From positions 47,049,409-47,113,408 of the forward strand of contig CM035151.1 in NCBI GenBank assembly GCA_020205615.1: DNA of 64,000 nt, written 5' to 3'. Numbering within the stretch: the stretch's first letter is position 1; every line of letters begins with the position of its first letter. Position numbers and translations under genes: made by a program. Of this stretch, positions 49,300 to 61,260 are shown one piece after another. The notes under the pieces are model-generated. The model was not told the DNA's origin. It searched no databases and saw only the letters and a program-made list of their open reading frames with translations. The DNA is from Panax quinquefolius. Taxonomy: Eukaryota; Streptophyta; Magnoliopsida; Apiales; Araliaceae.

Positions 49300-51250
49300 A
49301 AAAGGTCGAGATAATTTAAATATTAATTATCATAATTAACTAATTTCAAATAAGTAGGTAATAATTAAGGGTGACTACACCAAAACATTACATTCAAGGT
49401 CTCAATGTTGGACATGGAAGTTTTTAATTATAAGCCTCAAATATTCCTACAAATTAATTGCAGTACGTTTGTCCCGCTCGGTTTAACATCCCGTTGGATT
49501 CCTTCTAGTCCAATTAATGTAAGGAAGGAAAATACTTCCTTTCCACAAGGGTTACGCTTTTGATCCATCTTATCCCTCCTCATTTAACCCAAGACCACCA
49601 CCCACCCGAGAGCTCGAACTACCCCCATCGCCCATTTGAACAAATGTCACACGAGAACGGACCACAATTCCATCCCCGGAGGTCGCCAAACTTCGTGAGG
49701 GTCCCCATAAGAACCGGGTTATATTAATTCTCCTTTATTCTTACTAAAACCCCGAGAACACATGGGATTATATATCGTAACACATGTCGACTAATTAATT
49801 ACCAAGGGATACTTGTTTGAAAGAGGTGAGATGATAAGAAGACGTTAGGATGCTTTTCTTTTTGTAATGCAAAGATATTTAATCGCTTTCACTTCGTTAA
49901 TCTCTTTTGTTTATGATTGTCATTTGCTCGTTGGCTTGATTTGGCTTAATAATTTAGGGTCGACATTGGTAATTATTTTAGACAAAAATAGATTGGCAAA
50001 AGCCATCCCCATAACTTGGCAGAGGCCATACGCCAATCAAGTCTACCACACTTACATTACAATACACAAAATCATTTTAGAAAATACATACAAAGCTAAA
50101 ATCGATACTAGTTATGTAAACACGGCGGTACAACATACCACTCAAAACAAGTTATCGGAAAGGCATGGTCCACAAGTTTAATAATTAATGATTCGTAAAA
50201 TGACATGTTACACTTCCCATTTTGTACCCAGATCGCCATCGCCTAAGTAACGATATACAAGACTATACAAACCAGCTTTTTGAGGGGAAGGCCACACAAA
50301 TAAGTTTTAAAATCCAAGTTAATCTTAATTATAATATATCAATTACTATAAGATAAAGAAAATATTACTTAAAGCATGTTGCAAGTTTCCAATATTGATA
50401 TTAATACTATAAGGAAAAAATTATCAAAAGTCACATGTCTCACTACCAAGATACTCTACAATTGCAAATTATTAGAGAGAAAACAATAGTCAAGAGAGCA
50501 GGACTAAGATATAAAATACTCAAAGTTAAAGTTGTTTCTTTATTATATTCCAAAAATCATACATAGCTTCAAACTTTATAACCAAACAATCAAGAAAATG
50601 AAACGAATGCACCAAGATATAATATCACCGTAAGTACCAAAGAAATAGCAAATATCATCGAAATAAGACTGTAAGTGCACAAGGTATAAACCAATATAAA
50701 AACTCCACTTACCCGTAAAAATGCTAGTCTAATCAAGTTCCGAATTTTCAAATACTCACACAGCCTAAATCAAGATCCGCTACTTAATCTTCCTTTTGAA
50801 AACTTATCTAAGACTCTATGACAACCAAGTCAAAATTTAGGGCTTGTTAGATGGAGGAGAGAAATAGAGGAAATCATAACTTAGGGTTAAATATAAATCA
50901 AGCCCCAAATTACCCGCTCAAATAGTTTCAATATGCAAGAATGCATTCAAGCCGACTTTGAGAGAGATAGAGTGAGATGAGATGCAAGAGATTGGGGCGA
51001 CTAATGTCGATTCGATTTGTGATTTGAGATGGGTGACGGAGAGATGGAGTGCCGGAGAGATGCAAAGGATTTAGATGGACCGACTAAGATGCTAATGTCG
51101 ATTTGGGTAGAATTGTTCGTATTGATTTGGGGAAAATATGGGAGGGATGATACCAAACCCGAATTAACAAACTAATAATTAATGTAAAAGCCCTAATAAT
51201 TCCAAAACAAGTCCTAAACGGCCAATTTCCCTTATAACTCTTCAAAAAAC
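49300..51250. other. CACTA 5' side, no coding seen
   Basis: No transposase coding is recognisable. A 104-codon plus frame (49867-50181) has no domain. A CTAATGTCGATT word occurs twice near 51001 and 51094. The region presumably holds the promoter side and right end of the CACTA element, but no terminal repeat was found. Confidence 0.4.
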
Positions 51251-51278
51251 CAAAAGTAGAAGTCCTATATAATAAATG

Positions 51279-51667
51279 GGATTGATTATGGACTATTGAC
51301 CAATATGATTGGATTTTATTTTAGTTGGATGCATGAATGTATGGGTTTTATTAAATGGGGTCTGCGTACCTCGTCTTCTCTAATTTTTCTTAATGTAAAT
51401 TCTATCTCTCTCCTATGTACTTCCCCTTGACTGCTGATCAAAGTTTCTATTTATTTTAAAATAGTTTTGTAATAGGAATAGTTAGAATTAATTTTGAAAA
51501 ATTGGAGATCAAGGAGCCAGGAGCGCTTGAAGACCCGTTTGTAATGGAGTTTTAATTAAATGTAATAGTTATATTTAAATATTATTTCTTGCACCCCTAG
51601 GTTTGACCTTTTGGTTCACTTGGTGGCTCTAGTGAACCAAACTAGAATAAAAGTCCATAATCAATCC
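51279..51667. mobile_element. Candidate MITE-like unit bounded by a 16-bp perfect inverted repeat
   Basis: GGATTGATTATGGACT at 51279-51294 is perfectly repeated in reverse complement at 51652-51667, spanning 389 bp. Just inside the right arm is an 11-bp perfect hairpin (51610-51620 with 51631-51641, 10-base loop). No clear TSD is visible and no coding is present. It may be a small DNA transposon or a structured part of the copia leader. Confidence 0.45.
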
Positions 51668-51879
51668 GGGTAGAATATAGTATTCTATATGTGCATGCTC
51701 ATACTATATATATTATATATTATGCAAACATGCTTCAGATATGTTCATTAATACGACGCGTATTTTATATATATATGTGTAATGCGCTTAAACAAGATGA
51801 GACAAATTAATAACAAACCCTCAATTTTTTATATCAAGTCCTAAGCGTCAAAGATATTTGGAATATCGAACGCCGCATT

Positions 51880-52230
51880 TCTAGCATGATAAAATTAATA
51901 GAGTATTAAATATTTAATATGAGTTTGTTGTGTCACCACAAGGCAAGTATTAAGTATTTAAGATGTTAATTTATCACATTTGATGCTTATAAAGAAAATT
52001 GAACAATATTATTTTGTTGTGTCACCACAAGGATGATATTTTTCTTTTTGAATATATGGAGTGCTAGGTCGGACTTAACTTGGATAATTTTGATTCGGAT
52101 GTGTCACCACTGATCAAAATAATCTAAGAGGCAAAATAAAAGGAGTTGCATAGTTGATGTAATTGACAAAAGTTGTCTACCTATTTATTTATATATAGTT
52201 TGTTGTGTCACCACAAGGCTATATACATTT
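51880..52230 (+). ncRNA. Cluster of four stem-loops with conserved apex in the copia C leader
   Basis: The apical sequence TTTGTTGTGTCACCACAAGG occurs at about 51924-51943, 52013-52032 and 52199-52218, and its core GTGTCACCAC also at 52101-52110. Each copy is flanked by complementary arms of different sequence: 51907-51919 with 51948-51960 (13 bp, one wobble); about 52004-52011 with 52033-52040, plus an outer 7 bp; 52080-52094 with 52113-52127 (15 bp, one wobble and one mismatch); 52192-52198 with 52219-52225 (7 bp). The apex can itself pair TTGTG with CACAA around a TCAC loop in three copies. The cluster sits about 200 nt before gag. A packaging, dimerisation or translation role is plausible but not shown. 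Confidence 0.6.
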
Positions 52231-52399
52231 GAAATGGGATCCTTATTCTCACTAGCAAATCTTTAATTAGATTTTTGCCGAACTATATAAGTGAGGGTAA
52301 TATAGTTTGAAGAAAATAGTGGGAGATACCAATTTAAAACAAGACCTAATTTATTTTGGTAATTAATAAAATAATGTATGCTAAAATGTTGTTAATTAC

Positions 52400-53225
52400 A
52401 AATTCATTTACAAAATTTTACAACGTCTAAAATTACTATCATCGCTAAGTATATTAGATGCTAAATTAACGGGCCAAGAATTAAGCGGATTGGTTAAGGA
52501 ATTTGAGAATAGTTTTCATAATGAAAAGCTATCTTATGTCCTTAATACGCTATTATCCTCGCAATGGTTGCGCATAATGCCTCTCGAGGAAGTGATTGCT
52601 ACTTTTAGAAAGTGGCAAGATGATGCATAGTTGGCTCAATGCATCATGCTCGCATCCATGAGTAACGAGCTTCAGCCACGCGATGAAACTATGGATGCTC
52701 CTACTATATTCCCGCACATCAAGTAGTTGATGGTGAGGAAAGTAGGACTAATAGATATCGAGATATCTAAAGGAGCTCTTCCGATCTAGAATGGCCAATG
52801 GCACTATATAGCATGCAGACAAAAAGTTCTTAACATGATCAATTTGATTGATCAATTAGACAACTGGTTTTGTCATGGATGGAGAGTTGAGCCAAGATTT
52901 GATCTTGAACTCACTCCAGGACTCCTTTCACAATTGTTGTGAATTTTTCATATGAACAAGATAGATACCACCTCATTGATTTGCTTATCATGTTGAAAAT
53001 GTTGAGAGTCACTTTCCAACCAAGAAAGACCAAAGTCTTCTTGGTAGGGGCCAAAGGATCTTCTAAAAAGAAGAACGATTCAAAGAAGGTAAATGAAAGG
53101 CATAAACAAAGGATAATAAGAACAAAATCGACACGGATAAGAAAGGAGTTTGCTTCCACCGCAATAAGCTTTCGACATCTGGAAAGAAAGCGCAAGAAGC
53201 ATCTTGCGAGAGGCTAACCAAAGAA
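52400..53225 (+). pseudogene. C gag remnant (Ty1/Copia)
   Basis: The reading begins with an ILDAKLTGQEL-like segment (about 52450), continues through EKLSYVLNTLL (about 52525-52560), a KWQDDA segment ending at a stop near 52628, and MINLIDQLDN (about 52838-52865). At 52939-53217 it reads NKIDTT/PRKTKVFLVGAKGSSKKK in shifting frames. These are the landmarks, in order, of the gag (UBN2-type) of plant copia elements. A worn zinc-knuckle segment (KGVCFHRNKL) follows at about 53140-53180 with one cysteine lost. Confidence 0.85.
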
Positions 53226-53279
53226 GCTTAGTGAAGTTTGAGTTCATAATCTGCTTTTTTTTTTGTTCATGATTGAAAT

Positions 53280-55412
53280 AAATTTTCTTTAAGTCAAGGT
53301 TCTACTTGGGTATTGGATCTCGACTTTGGTTATCATAAATATAGATTTATGAAGGACCAAGCTAGTAAGCAGAAAGCTAAACAAATATAAGTAATCCTAT
53401 GTGTGGAAAATGAAGCAAAGGTTCTTTGCATCATTGGCTATAGAAACTTATAGTTTAGATCGCTTACTGAAGCAAATCTATTAAGTCAATAAGTTGTTAT
53501 TGTATTCCAATTCTTGTTAGAAACATTATTTCCATTTTATTGTTGGACAATAAAATCTTTGGTATTATAATTAAGAACAATTGTTGTTCTATTTATAATA
53601 ATAATGTTTTGTATAGAACTGGAATATTACTTAATAAATTTTGTATACTTGACCTACATGAAAATAATTTTGCATATTGAACAAATTAGTATAAGAAAAG
53701 GAGATGATCATTCAAAAAGTTGAATGTGTGTATTTGCTAAAATACAAGTATGAATTATTTGAAAGGTTTAAAGAATTCAGAAGTGAAACAAATTGACAAA
53801 GTATTAAGATTCTTTGATTAGATCATGGAATAAATACTTGTGCAATAAGTTTCTGGATCATCTCAAATGGTTTTCTCATAATGGACGCCTCCTCGACACG
53901 CAATAATTGATTGATGTATCCGAAAGAAAAATCATACCTTGTTGGACATGGTACGGTCCATAATGATTTTATCGACATTCCAAAGATCCTTCAGGATCAT
54001 GTCCTAGAAATGGTCGATATCTACAAAATGGTAACCTCAAAATCCCCCCAAGACTCCATAAAAGTTATGGATGGGGAGGATTCCTAATCTTAAGTATGTT
54101 AAGATAAGGGGTTGTCCAACTTATGTGAAAAGGTTTCAAAGGATAAGCTTGGGACAAGATTTGACAAGTCTGATTTGTGGGACATCCTAAAGTAAGTTTA
54201 TGGTAAATGTTCTATAATCCTACTTAGAAAAAGGTGTTTATTCTGAAACATGCTTCCTTCTAAGATAAAGGTGTTTATCATTAAAAGGGCTAGTGGGAGG
54301 ATAATAGATCTTGAAGAGTTCAAGAACCACAAAACACTATAAGTCAAATAAGAGGAACCTATAGATATACCTATTGTACCACAACCGAATCTAAATCGGA
54401 ATAGTACCGAAGATACCTAGGAGGTATGGATTCATCATAGATGATGATGATGAGGTACGCATCATAGATGATGATGATCCAGTTACATACGATGAGGTAA
54501 GAGTTCTAGTGTGTACAAAAGGGTCAGTGGGAGCATCGTGACATTCCTAGTACTATATGTTGGTATACTACGGATGAGGAATTACATACTAATGCTACAA
54601 TCAGTAAATATAAAGTTGTCTAAACATTCCTCCATGAATGATTTGGAAGAGTATCTTAATTGGGGATATAAATCTATATAGATAGATTTAAAAGGATGCT
54701 CAACTTAACCCAAAGAACGTATATTCATTTGATGCTAAAGTCGTTTAGCATGGCAAACTCCAAGAGATGTCTCATGTCGATGAGCTATGGAGTGTATCTC
54801 TCTTAATAGTCCCCACAGACTCCAAAAAGGAGAGATCACATGAGTAACTATCATGTATGTAATGAAATATACGAGACCGATGTTGATCGGTCATATTCGG
54901 AGAAGTTCACCGTGAGTCGAGTGAAAAACATCTTAAAGTTCTTAACCAAAGACTAAGGATGTGATCATATTCATGGTGGGTCTTAATTAAAACTAGAGGG
55001 CTTAATGACTCAAGTTTTTTTCGCATGCACCAAGATGATGAAAAATCCACTTTAAGGTAAAGTGTTACCTTGAGCGGTGGTGCGTTGAATTGGAAAGGTT
55101 CCAAACAAAGAAAAAGAGTTGTTGGTTTAGTGATAAAGACAAAGTATATAGCTATAAATGAAGTTGCAAGTTGATTGTTTGGATTAAAAGTTCATTACAG
55201 AACTAGGAATAGTTCTTAAGTCTCATCTTGGATCTAAACATGTGTTGTGGCACTTTCATTTGATTATTAGAATCATTGAAAGATGGGAAATCACTATAGA
55301 GATAGTGGAATCTCATGAACAACATTACATATCCATTAACTAAAGCTTATCCAACAGCAGGATAATCGTCACTTAGAGAAGAAGAGTATGAGATACCATG
55401 ACGATTGGCTTT
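53280..55412 (+). pseudogene. C pol remnant (protease, integrase, RT/RNase H fragments)
   Basis: STWVLDLDFG at about 53303-53335 corresponds to the protease active site with its glycine lost. The gag-pre-integrase segment follows to about 53690. An integrase core tail is readable at 53730-53900 (VYLLKYKYELFERFKEF...), and the conserved KIRGCPTYVKRFQ block at about 54095-54140. Short RT/RNase H-like pieces appear at 54860-54960 and 55130-55290. The RT catalytic box was not found. Damage is heavy: multiple frames, many stops and probable internal deletions. Confidence 0.75.
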
Positions 55413-55428
55413 AGTGCAAGTGGGAGAT
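55413..55428 (+). promoter_or_regulatory. C polypurine tract
   Basis: GTGCAAGTGGGAGAT lies immediately before the LTR start TGAAAGTAG. AAGTGGGAGATTG is the usual polypurine tract/LTR junction of plant copia elements. Confidence 0.88.
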
Positions 55429-56199
55429 TGAAAGTAGTATGCACACAAGCCAATCATGTTTGATGATAAAGCATATACTTTGTAACAATCTTATTCATTT
55501 ATTAATAAAAAGTATTAATTTATTAAAGGCTTTTAATTATCTACATGATCTTTGTTTTATAATATGTGATAAACCCATAGTTTTAAGCAATGCTTTTAGA
55601 ATAATGATGATGATCATTCTAATGAGATCTAAATTCTTAGAAAGCTTAAAACTAAAATAGTTCCCAATCATTGGATTACTAAATTGGGGATTAGTGAATC
55701 CGGATAGATTGGTACATACGTTGCTTGCTCATTGGATGAGGATGATTGATCTAATGATCATTTGTGTGGAGACACTAAAGCAAGTATGTAGGTGCTTATT
55801 AGAGAATAAGTTCATTGAACGTGGCTCGCTAAGGAATACCTAATGGAGTTTTATTTTGCTCGTCAATAGGAGTTCTGTAGTGATAGTAGTACAAGTGATC
55901 CTTGGACTTGAGATCATCATAGTATCTTGTGTATGATGAGTTATACTTTGACTTATTCCTTAAGACCCTTAGGGTATATCAAAGGGTATGCTTGGGTATA
56001 ATAAGTTGTACATGGAGATAATGTAAGATCAATAAAGAATCTACCACTTCTAATAAAAGAAGAGAAATGTCCTATGTGATTCGATAAATGACAACCCAAG
56101 AGTCCTTGGGTTGCGGCGAGAATGAAATTAGAAAGGAGTTTCTAATTTGCATTATATGGTGTTGTGCATTTAAGAGTCGAAATACATATAATTAAATAA
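55429..56199 (+). mobile_element. Truncated copia LTR (first ~771 bp)
   Basis: Follows the PPT, so it is the original 3' LTR of C. It matches 37619-38389 and 58236 onward, then breaks at 56199, where the sequence jumps to a second copy of B beginning at its 35585 equivalent. At the junction only one or two A residues are shared. Confidence 0.9.
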
Positions 56200-58235
56200 C
56201 TTCATCCGTAAACGGTCATAACTTACGAACATGAGGGTGATCTATCCAATGTGCCCTGTATTGATCAATACTACATGAAAGAACGATATTATCGTTCACT
56301 CTATCCACATTAGGTGCAAAAAAGTTTTCTCATATTCGGGATGTTCATAATTAGTAGGAATCCAAACCAAAATAATGCAGGTTGGAAACAATAACGTTTA
56401 TATCTTGTTCAACAATATTTTTATGTTTAATTGAATCAAATAGCTTGAACGACTTTTAAGTCAACGTATACATACTTGAAATCAATAAGTATGTCTCAAC
56501 ATATGATTAAATAAAATGGTTATCCAAGTGGGGACACTTATCTAACCTATATATTAATTAACGAATAAAATAAATATCCGAATTATACAATAATACAATG
56601 ATTGGATAATGTAAAAACTTTATATGAATATAAAGATTGAATACATAATCAATAATAACATAGTTAATAATCCGCACAATAATAATTGGAGTAAGTTTAG
56701 GAACTTGCATAACATGATATACATTGCACAAAATAAAAGTAGTGCATAAGGTTTGAAGATCTTGCACGAGTTGCTAACAATGAACGCAACTTAGTTCTAT
56801 CTTTTATATCAAAACCTATCATTAATAAGATCATTAGTTCGATTAGAATAATATATCATATCACATAGTATCGCTAATGCGATTAACAAAGACATAACCT
56901 AATCACATTGTCATCACATATATTTAACGAATATTACATCATAAACAAACACGTATCTAATCAAATTATCTAAGTCCAAATCAATTTTGAAATATTTTGA
57001 TATCTGAACGGACTTTATCGGGTAAATATCGAGTCTAAGACTCTATCCTATGATTCAATAGTCATTTAGATATTTTAAATACCAAATATATTATTTTTCA
57101 TAGCCTTATAATAATTTTAAATAATTATTATACTTTATCATTAATTTTCAAACTACGAAATCATTATTAAATGATTTAAATATTAACTAATTATATTATC
57201 ATTAATATTTAATTGATATTAAACTATTGATGAAACCATTGCCAAAATATTAAAGTTATTTATAATAACTCAAAATATTTTTAAAGTATTAATATTACCC
57301 TTAAAGCGATTTTTAAAACATTTAAAATCATTTTAAATAATTACCATTAATATTTAAGTATTAATGTACTATTTATCCAAATATTAAAAGTCATTAATTA
57401 TAACTTAAAAATATTTTTAATTCATTTATTTCCTCTTTAAATGATTTTTAAATCAATAAAACCATTTTAAAACTATTTATTTAATATAATTATTAAATAA
57501 ACTTAATATCATTAATATTAATTTTATCAATAATATTGATTTATTAATGAAATTATCCTTTAAATATTAAAAGTTATATTTTATAACTTAAAATATCTTT
57601 AAACACTTTATTTTCATTTAAAATGATTTTTCTAATATTAAAATCATTTTTACATTACTTTATTTAATATAATTATTAAATGAATCTAATATCAAAAGTT
57701 ATATTTTATAACTTAAAATATTTTTATAATCTCTAAATCATTTTATATAAATTTTAAATCAAGTAATTCTATTTTCATCATTTATTTAATATCTTTATTA
57801 AATAACTTAATCATCATTAATATCTAATTAATAATGAAAATCATCACAAAATATTAAAAATTATAGAAAATAACTTAAAATATCTTTTTATATAATAACA
57901 TATTTTAAATAATTTTTCATGTATTAAAATCATTTTTAAATAATTTATTTAATATTATACTTAAATAAATTAAATACCTTTTATATCCTAAAAATATTAA
58001 ATATTTATGAATTATACTTAAAATAATTAAAAACTAATTTTCAGACTTTAAAATAAATTTTAGTAAATTAATTTGTATTTTAATAATTAAAACTAATTTT
58101 CTCTAATTATTTAATATAAATATAATTTTCGGAAATTAAATGTCGCTAAAGGGGCCTATAAATGGCGTGAACCGCAGTATTATAGGTGTTCTTGAGCCGC
58201 TTAGGAATGTTCATGTCAACTTTCAGGGTAGGAGG
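56200..58235. repeat. Second copy of B segment 35586-37618
   Basis: From TTCATCCGTAAAC the sequence follows 35586-37618 almost collinearly, including the A+T-rich array, and ends at GGAGG right before another copia LTR. With the next LTR it forms a 3.92-kb unit (56200-60120) duplicating 35586-39513. Differences between the copies include many short substitutions and indels. Confidence 0.92.
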
Positions 58236-60120
58236 TGAAAGTAGTATGCACACAAGCCAATCATGTTTGATGATAAAGCATATACTTTGTAACAATCTTA
58301 TTCATTTATTAATAAAAGTATTAATTTATTAAAGGCTTTTAATTATTTACATGATGTTGTTTTATAATATGTGATAAACCCATAGTTTTAAGCAATGCTT
58401 TTAGAATAATGATAATGATCATTCTAATGAGATCTAAATTCTTAGAAAGCTTAAAACTAAAATAGTTCCCAATCATTGGATTACTAAATTGGAGATTAGT
58501 GAATCCAGGATAGATTGGTACATCGTTAACTTTTGCTCGTTGGATGAGGATGATTGATCTCATGATCATTTGTGTGGAGACACTAAAGCAAGTATGTAGG
58601 TGCTTATTAGAGAATAAGTTCACTTTGAGCGTGGCTCGCTAAGGAATACCTAATGGAGTTTTATTTGCTGTCAATAGGAATTCTGTAGTGATAGTAGTAC
58701 AAGTGATCCTTGGACTTGAGATCATCATAGTATCTTGTGTATGATGAGTTATACTTTGACTTATTCCTTAAGACCCTTAGGGTATATCAAAGGGTATGCT
58801 TGGGTATAATAAGTTGTACATGGAGATAATGTATGATCGATAAAGAATCTACCACTTCTAATAAAAAAGAGAAATGTCCTATGTGATTCGATAAATGACA
58901 ACCCAGTAGTCCTTGGCAAGGCGTAATGAAATTAGAAAGGAGTTTCTAATTTGCGTTATTTGGAGTTGTGCATTTAAGGATCGAAATCTGTATAATTAAA
59001 TAAAATAAGACTTGTGACAAAGAATTCCATGTCTTATATTTAATTGGGACATTGTATGGTGGAAGGATTGAATTATACGGTAACTATTTACTCAAAGGTT
59101 CTTTAATGATTAATGTTGAAATCTATATTATCCGAAAAGTCGTTGATCATTAGGAGGCTTATCCCTATTGTAGAATAAATATTATTTATTTAAATAAATA
59201 AATTGTTTAATTTATTTATTTAAATAAGATTAGAATTATTCTAATTGATTTATTCACAACAGGGTTTAATATGGAGAACCTAAAGGGTCACACCATAAAA
59301 GGAAGAATAATTATTTAAGAAGTTAATGGCATAATCGTAATAATATGTTATGTATATTTAATTTAATCTATGGTGATAGAATAAATTAAATAGCTTAATA
59401 TTTATTATTTAATATTTTAAAATATTAAATATAAATTAATAAGAGGAGTCTTATTAATATTATTACAATTATTATTATTTTAATTTCTAAAAGAGTTTAG
59501 GAATTAATTTAATATAAGTACTCTCATTTATTCCTAATTGGATTAGGAAGGAAAATTAGTTAAAGGAGTTTAATTAATTATCCCTAATAAGATTAGGGAG
59601 CTTAATTAATTAAAAGAATTTAATTAATTAAATAAAACTCAATCCCTTAATTGTTAAGGTGGGTTGCCCACATCTATAAATAAGAGGAGTCTTATTATGG
59701 GTGATGTGGTTGTTGACTTTTACAACTACGTAATAATTCCAATTTGTTGGAGAAACGCGCCTTTCTATAGAGATAGAAAACTAGGGTTGAGCCAATACCC
59801 CTTCTTCTTGAATCTTTATTTTTCCTTGGTGGATCACCTTTAGAGGCCAAACATATGGGTGGCTAACGTTGATCAAAGGAAGGAACAAAACCCCGGTAGA
59901 TTCAAGTTGAACGCGAAAGGATTTGGAGGTGAACTTGTACCTGAGGAAGCTCGATCTTCAAGGGTACGATTTTATTCTTTATCTTTTCGTTTAATTAATA
60001 ATTATGCATAAAGGGTGATCCGGGTATATGGTTTGTAAAAAAAATTTAAAACTCTGATTTTACACGTTTCCGCATTTTTTATGCAATTTGATTGCGTTAT
60101 TGAATATTACAAACCTAACA
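58236..60120 (+). mobile_element. Right-most LTR of copia element C
   Basis: 1885 bp, full length, TGAAAGTAG to CCTAACA, then the GGAGG TSD copy and B sequence. Its first 60 bases are identical to those of the truncated LTR at 55429 and differ from the left LTR at several sites. It is preceded by GGAGG and B sequence, not by a PPT, so locally it looks like a solo LTR. Confidence 0.92.
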
Positions 60121-60125
60121 GGAGG

Positions 60126-61260
60126 TTTGACCGGTTTTAATTCTTTGTTTCTGCTGCTTTCTGGGTTGAAATTTGTGTTACATTTATAGTACATATGTAA
60201 TACTTCAATATCATACCAAGTTCATGGCCATAAAACATCCGACCAGTGAGTTATAAGGCAATACAAATCTTGTCAGGTCTGTTCTTCATTTTTTGGGTTA
60301 CCCGGAAATGAAGAACAGCCAAGGTACCTATTTAGCAGGCTTTAATCTTTGCTTTCAAAGCTAGGTTTGTGTGTTATGAAGGTTTAATCCTATAGTATTG
60401 ATGTCAGGGTACAACACCATGTAATTATTTCAGCCCATAAATATCAACAACACCAGATCTGAGCCGGTCAACGTAGGTCAGAAAACTCGCTCATGAAGAA
60501 TCTGGGTTTTCCAGAAAATGGATTTCAGGACTGAGAAGCCTACTTTGACCGTTTACTACATGCATCCTGTTTGTTTTTAAAGCGAAATAAAAGTACTAAT
60601 CTGTAGTCCCTATACCATATTACAACATAGAAAAATAAACACCATCAAATCATTAAACACACGTAAGATCTGGGCACATGAATATGTTGTCAAGACGATC
60701 TGGGAAAAATCTGGGTTACCCAGATTTGTTCTTCAAGCAGTTTGGTCAACCTATTTTGACCGTCATTAAATTCGATTCAGTGTGCGATCTGGGGGTTCTA
60801 GAGTCATAATTGTATAGTCCATATGTTATACTACAACATCAAAACAACAACATGGACTAACTATAACAGATCAGCAAAATCAGAAGCTCCAAAAGTGATA
60901 TCGAAGTGCAGGTTTCGGGTTGCCCGAAACTCGAGAATTCTGAGCAATCAACTCACTTTGACTACGAATACCTTTTAATCTACAAAAGAGATGGACCTGA
61001 TTCAAGTCCCATATTAAAGATCTCATAACCGACTACATGATTAAAGCCTTAAACAACAAAAATACATATCTGACAGGGATCTATGGGATCTGACATTCAT
61101 TGTCAGACCCTTATTTTCAAAAATTTCCAGATTTGGAAAATCATCAAATCTAAGCCTCTAGATGTTATGGATCTAACATCTAGCAACCCAGATCACTTTG
61201 TTAGACTCCATACTACATATTTAACACAAAAATTTTAACATCCAACATAAGATCAATGTC
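60126..61260. repeat. Degenerate ~210-bp tandem repeat with GGGTTRCCC palindromes in B
   Basis: A TTTGACCG(G/T)TT-like word followed by TCC...ATAT..TACAACA recurs at about 60125, 60543, 60748 and 60955, with a weaker copy near 60335 and 61190. Three palindromes share GGGTT(A/G)CCC: 60279-60318 (13-base perfect arms), 60707-60727 (10-base arms, 1-base centre) and about 60912-60930. No coding is present. Confidence 0.7.

Larger units (their letters stand above)
40013..51250 (-). mobile_element. CACTA (En/Spm) DNA transposon, decayed
   Basis: The left terminus is CACTACAAGAAAATC at 40013, the standard CACTA end. Reading leftward on the minus strand come TNP2-type transposase (about 48900-47300), a DUF4218 segment, a DUF4216 segment, an acidic stretch and an En/Spm-type second region. 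No complementary TTGTAGTG right end was found, so the right boundary is an estimate from where copia leader sequence resumes. The base before the left end is TAT, a possible 3-bp TSD half. All coding parts carry stops and frameshifts. Confidence 0.8.
37619..60120 (+). mobile_element. Element C: Ty1/Copia retrotransposon, rearranged and carrying a CACTA insertion
   Basis: Left LTR 37619-39513, PBS at 39514, leader, gag (52400-53220), decayed pol (53280-55410), PPT and an LTR starting at 55429, with a final LTR at 58236-60120. The TSD is GGAGG (37614-37618, 60121-60125). Domain order, with integrase-like sequence before RT/RNase H-like sequence, is that of Ty1/Copia. The leader is expanded by a CACTA transposon. 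The right side holds an extra copy of the B/C junction (see 55429-58235). Confidence 0.88.

Noticed and set aside
49867..50181. A 104-codon plus-strand frame as a host or captured gene
   Set aside because: It has no recognisable domain, lies antisense within the CACTA element and has no neighbouring exons.
55429..58235. The truncated copia LTR plus B segment as an independent second insertion
   Set aside because: It follows the copia PPT directly, and the B segment joins another LTR with the original TSD. A duplication of the existing junction explains it without a new insertion.
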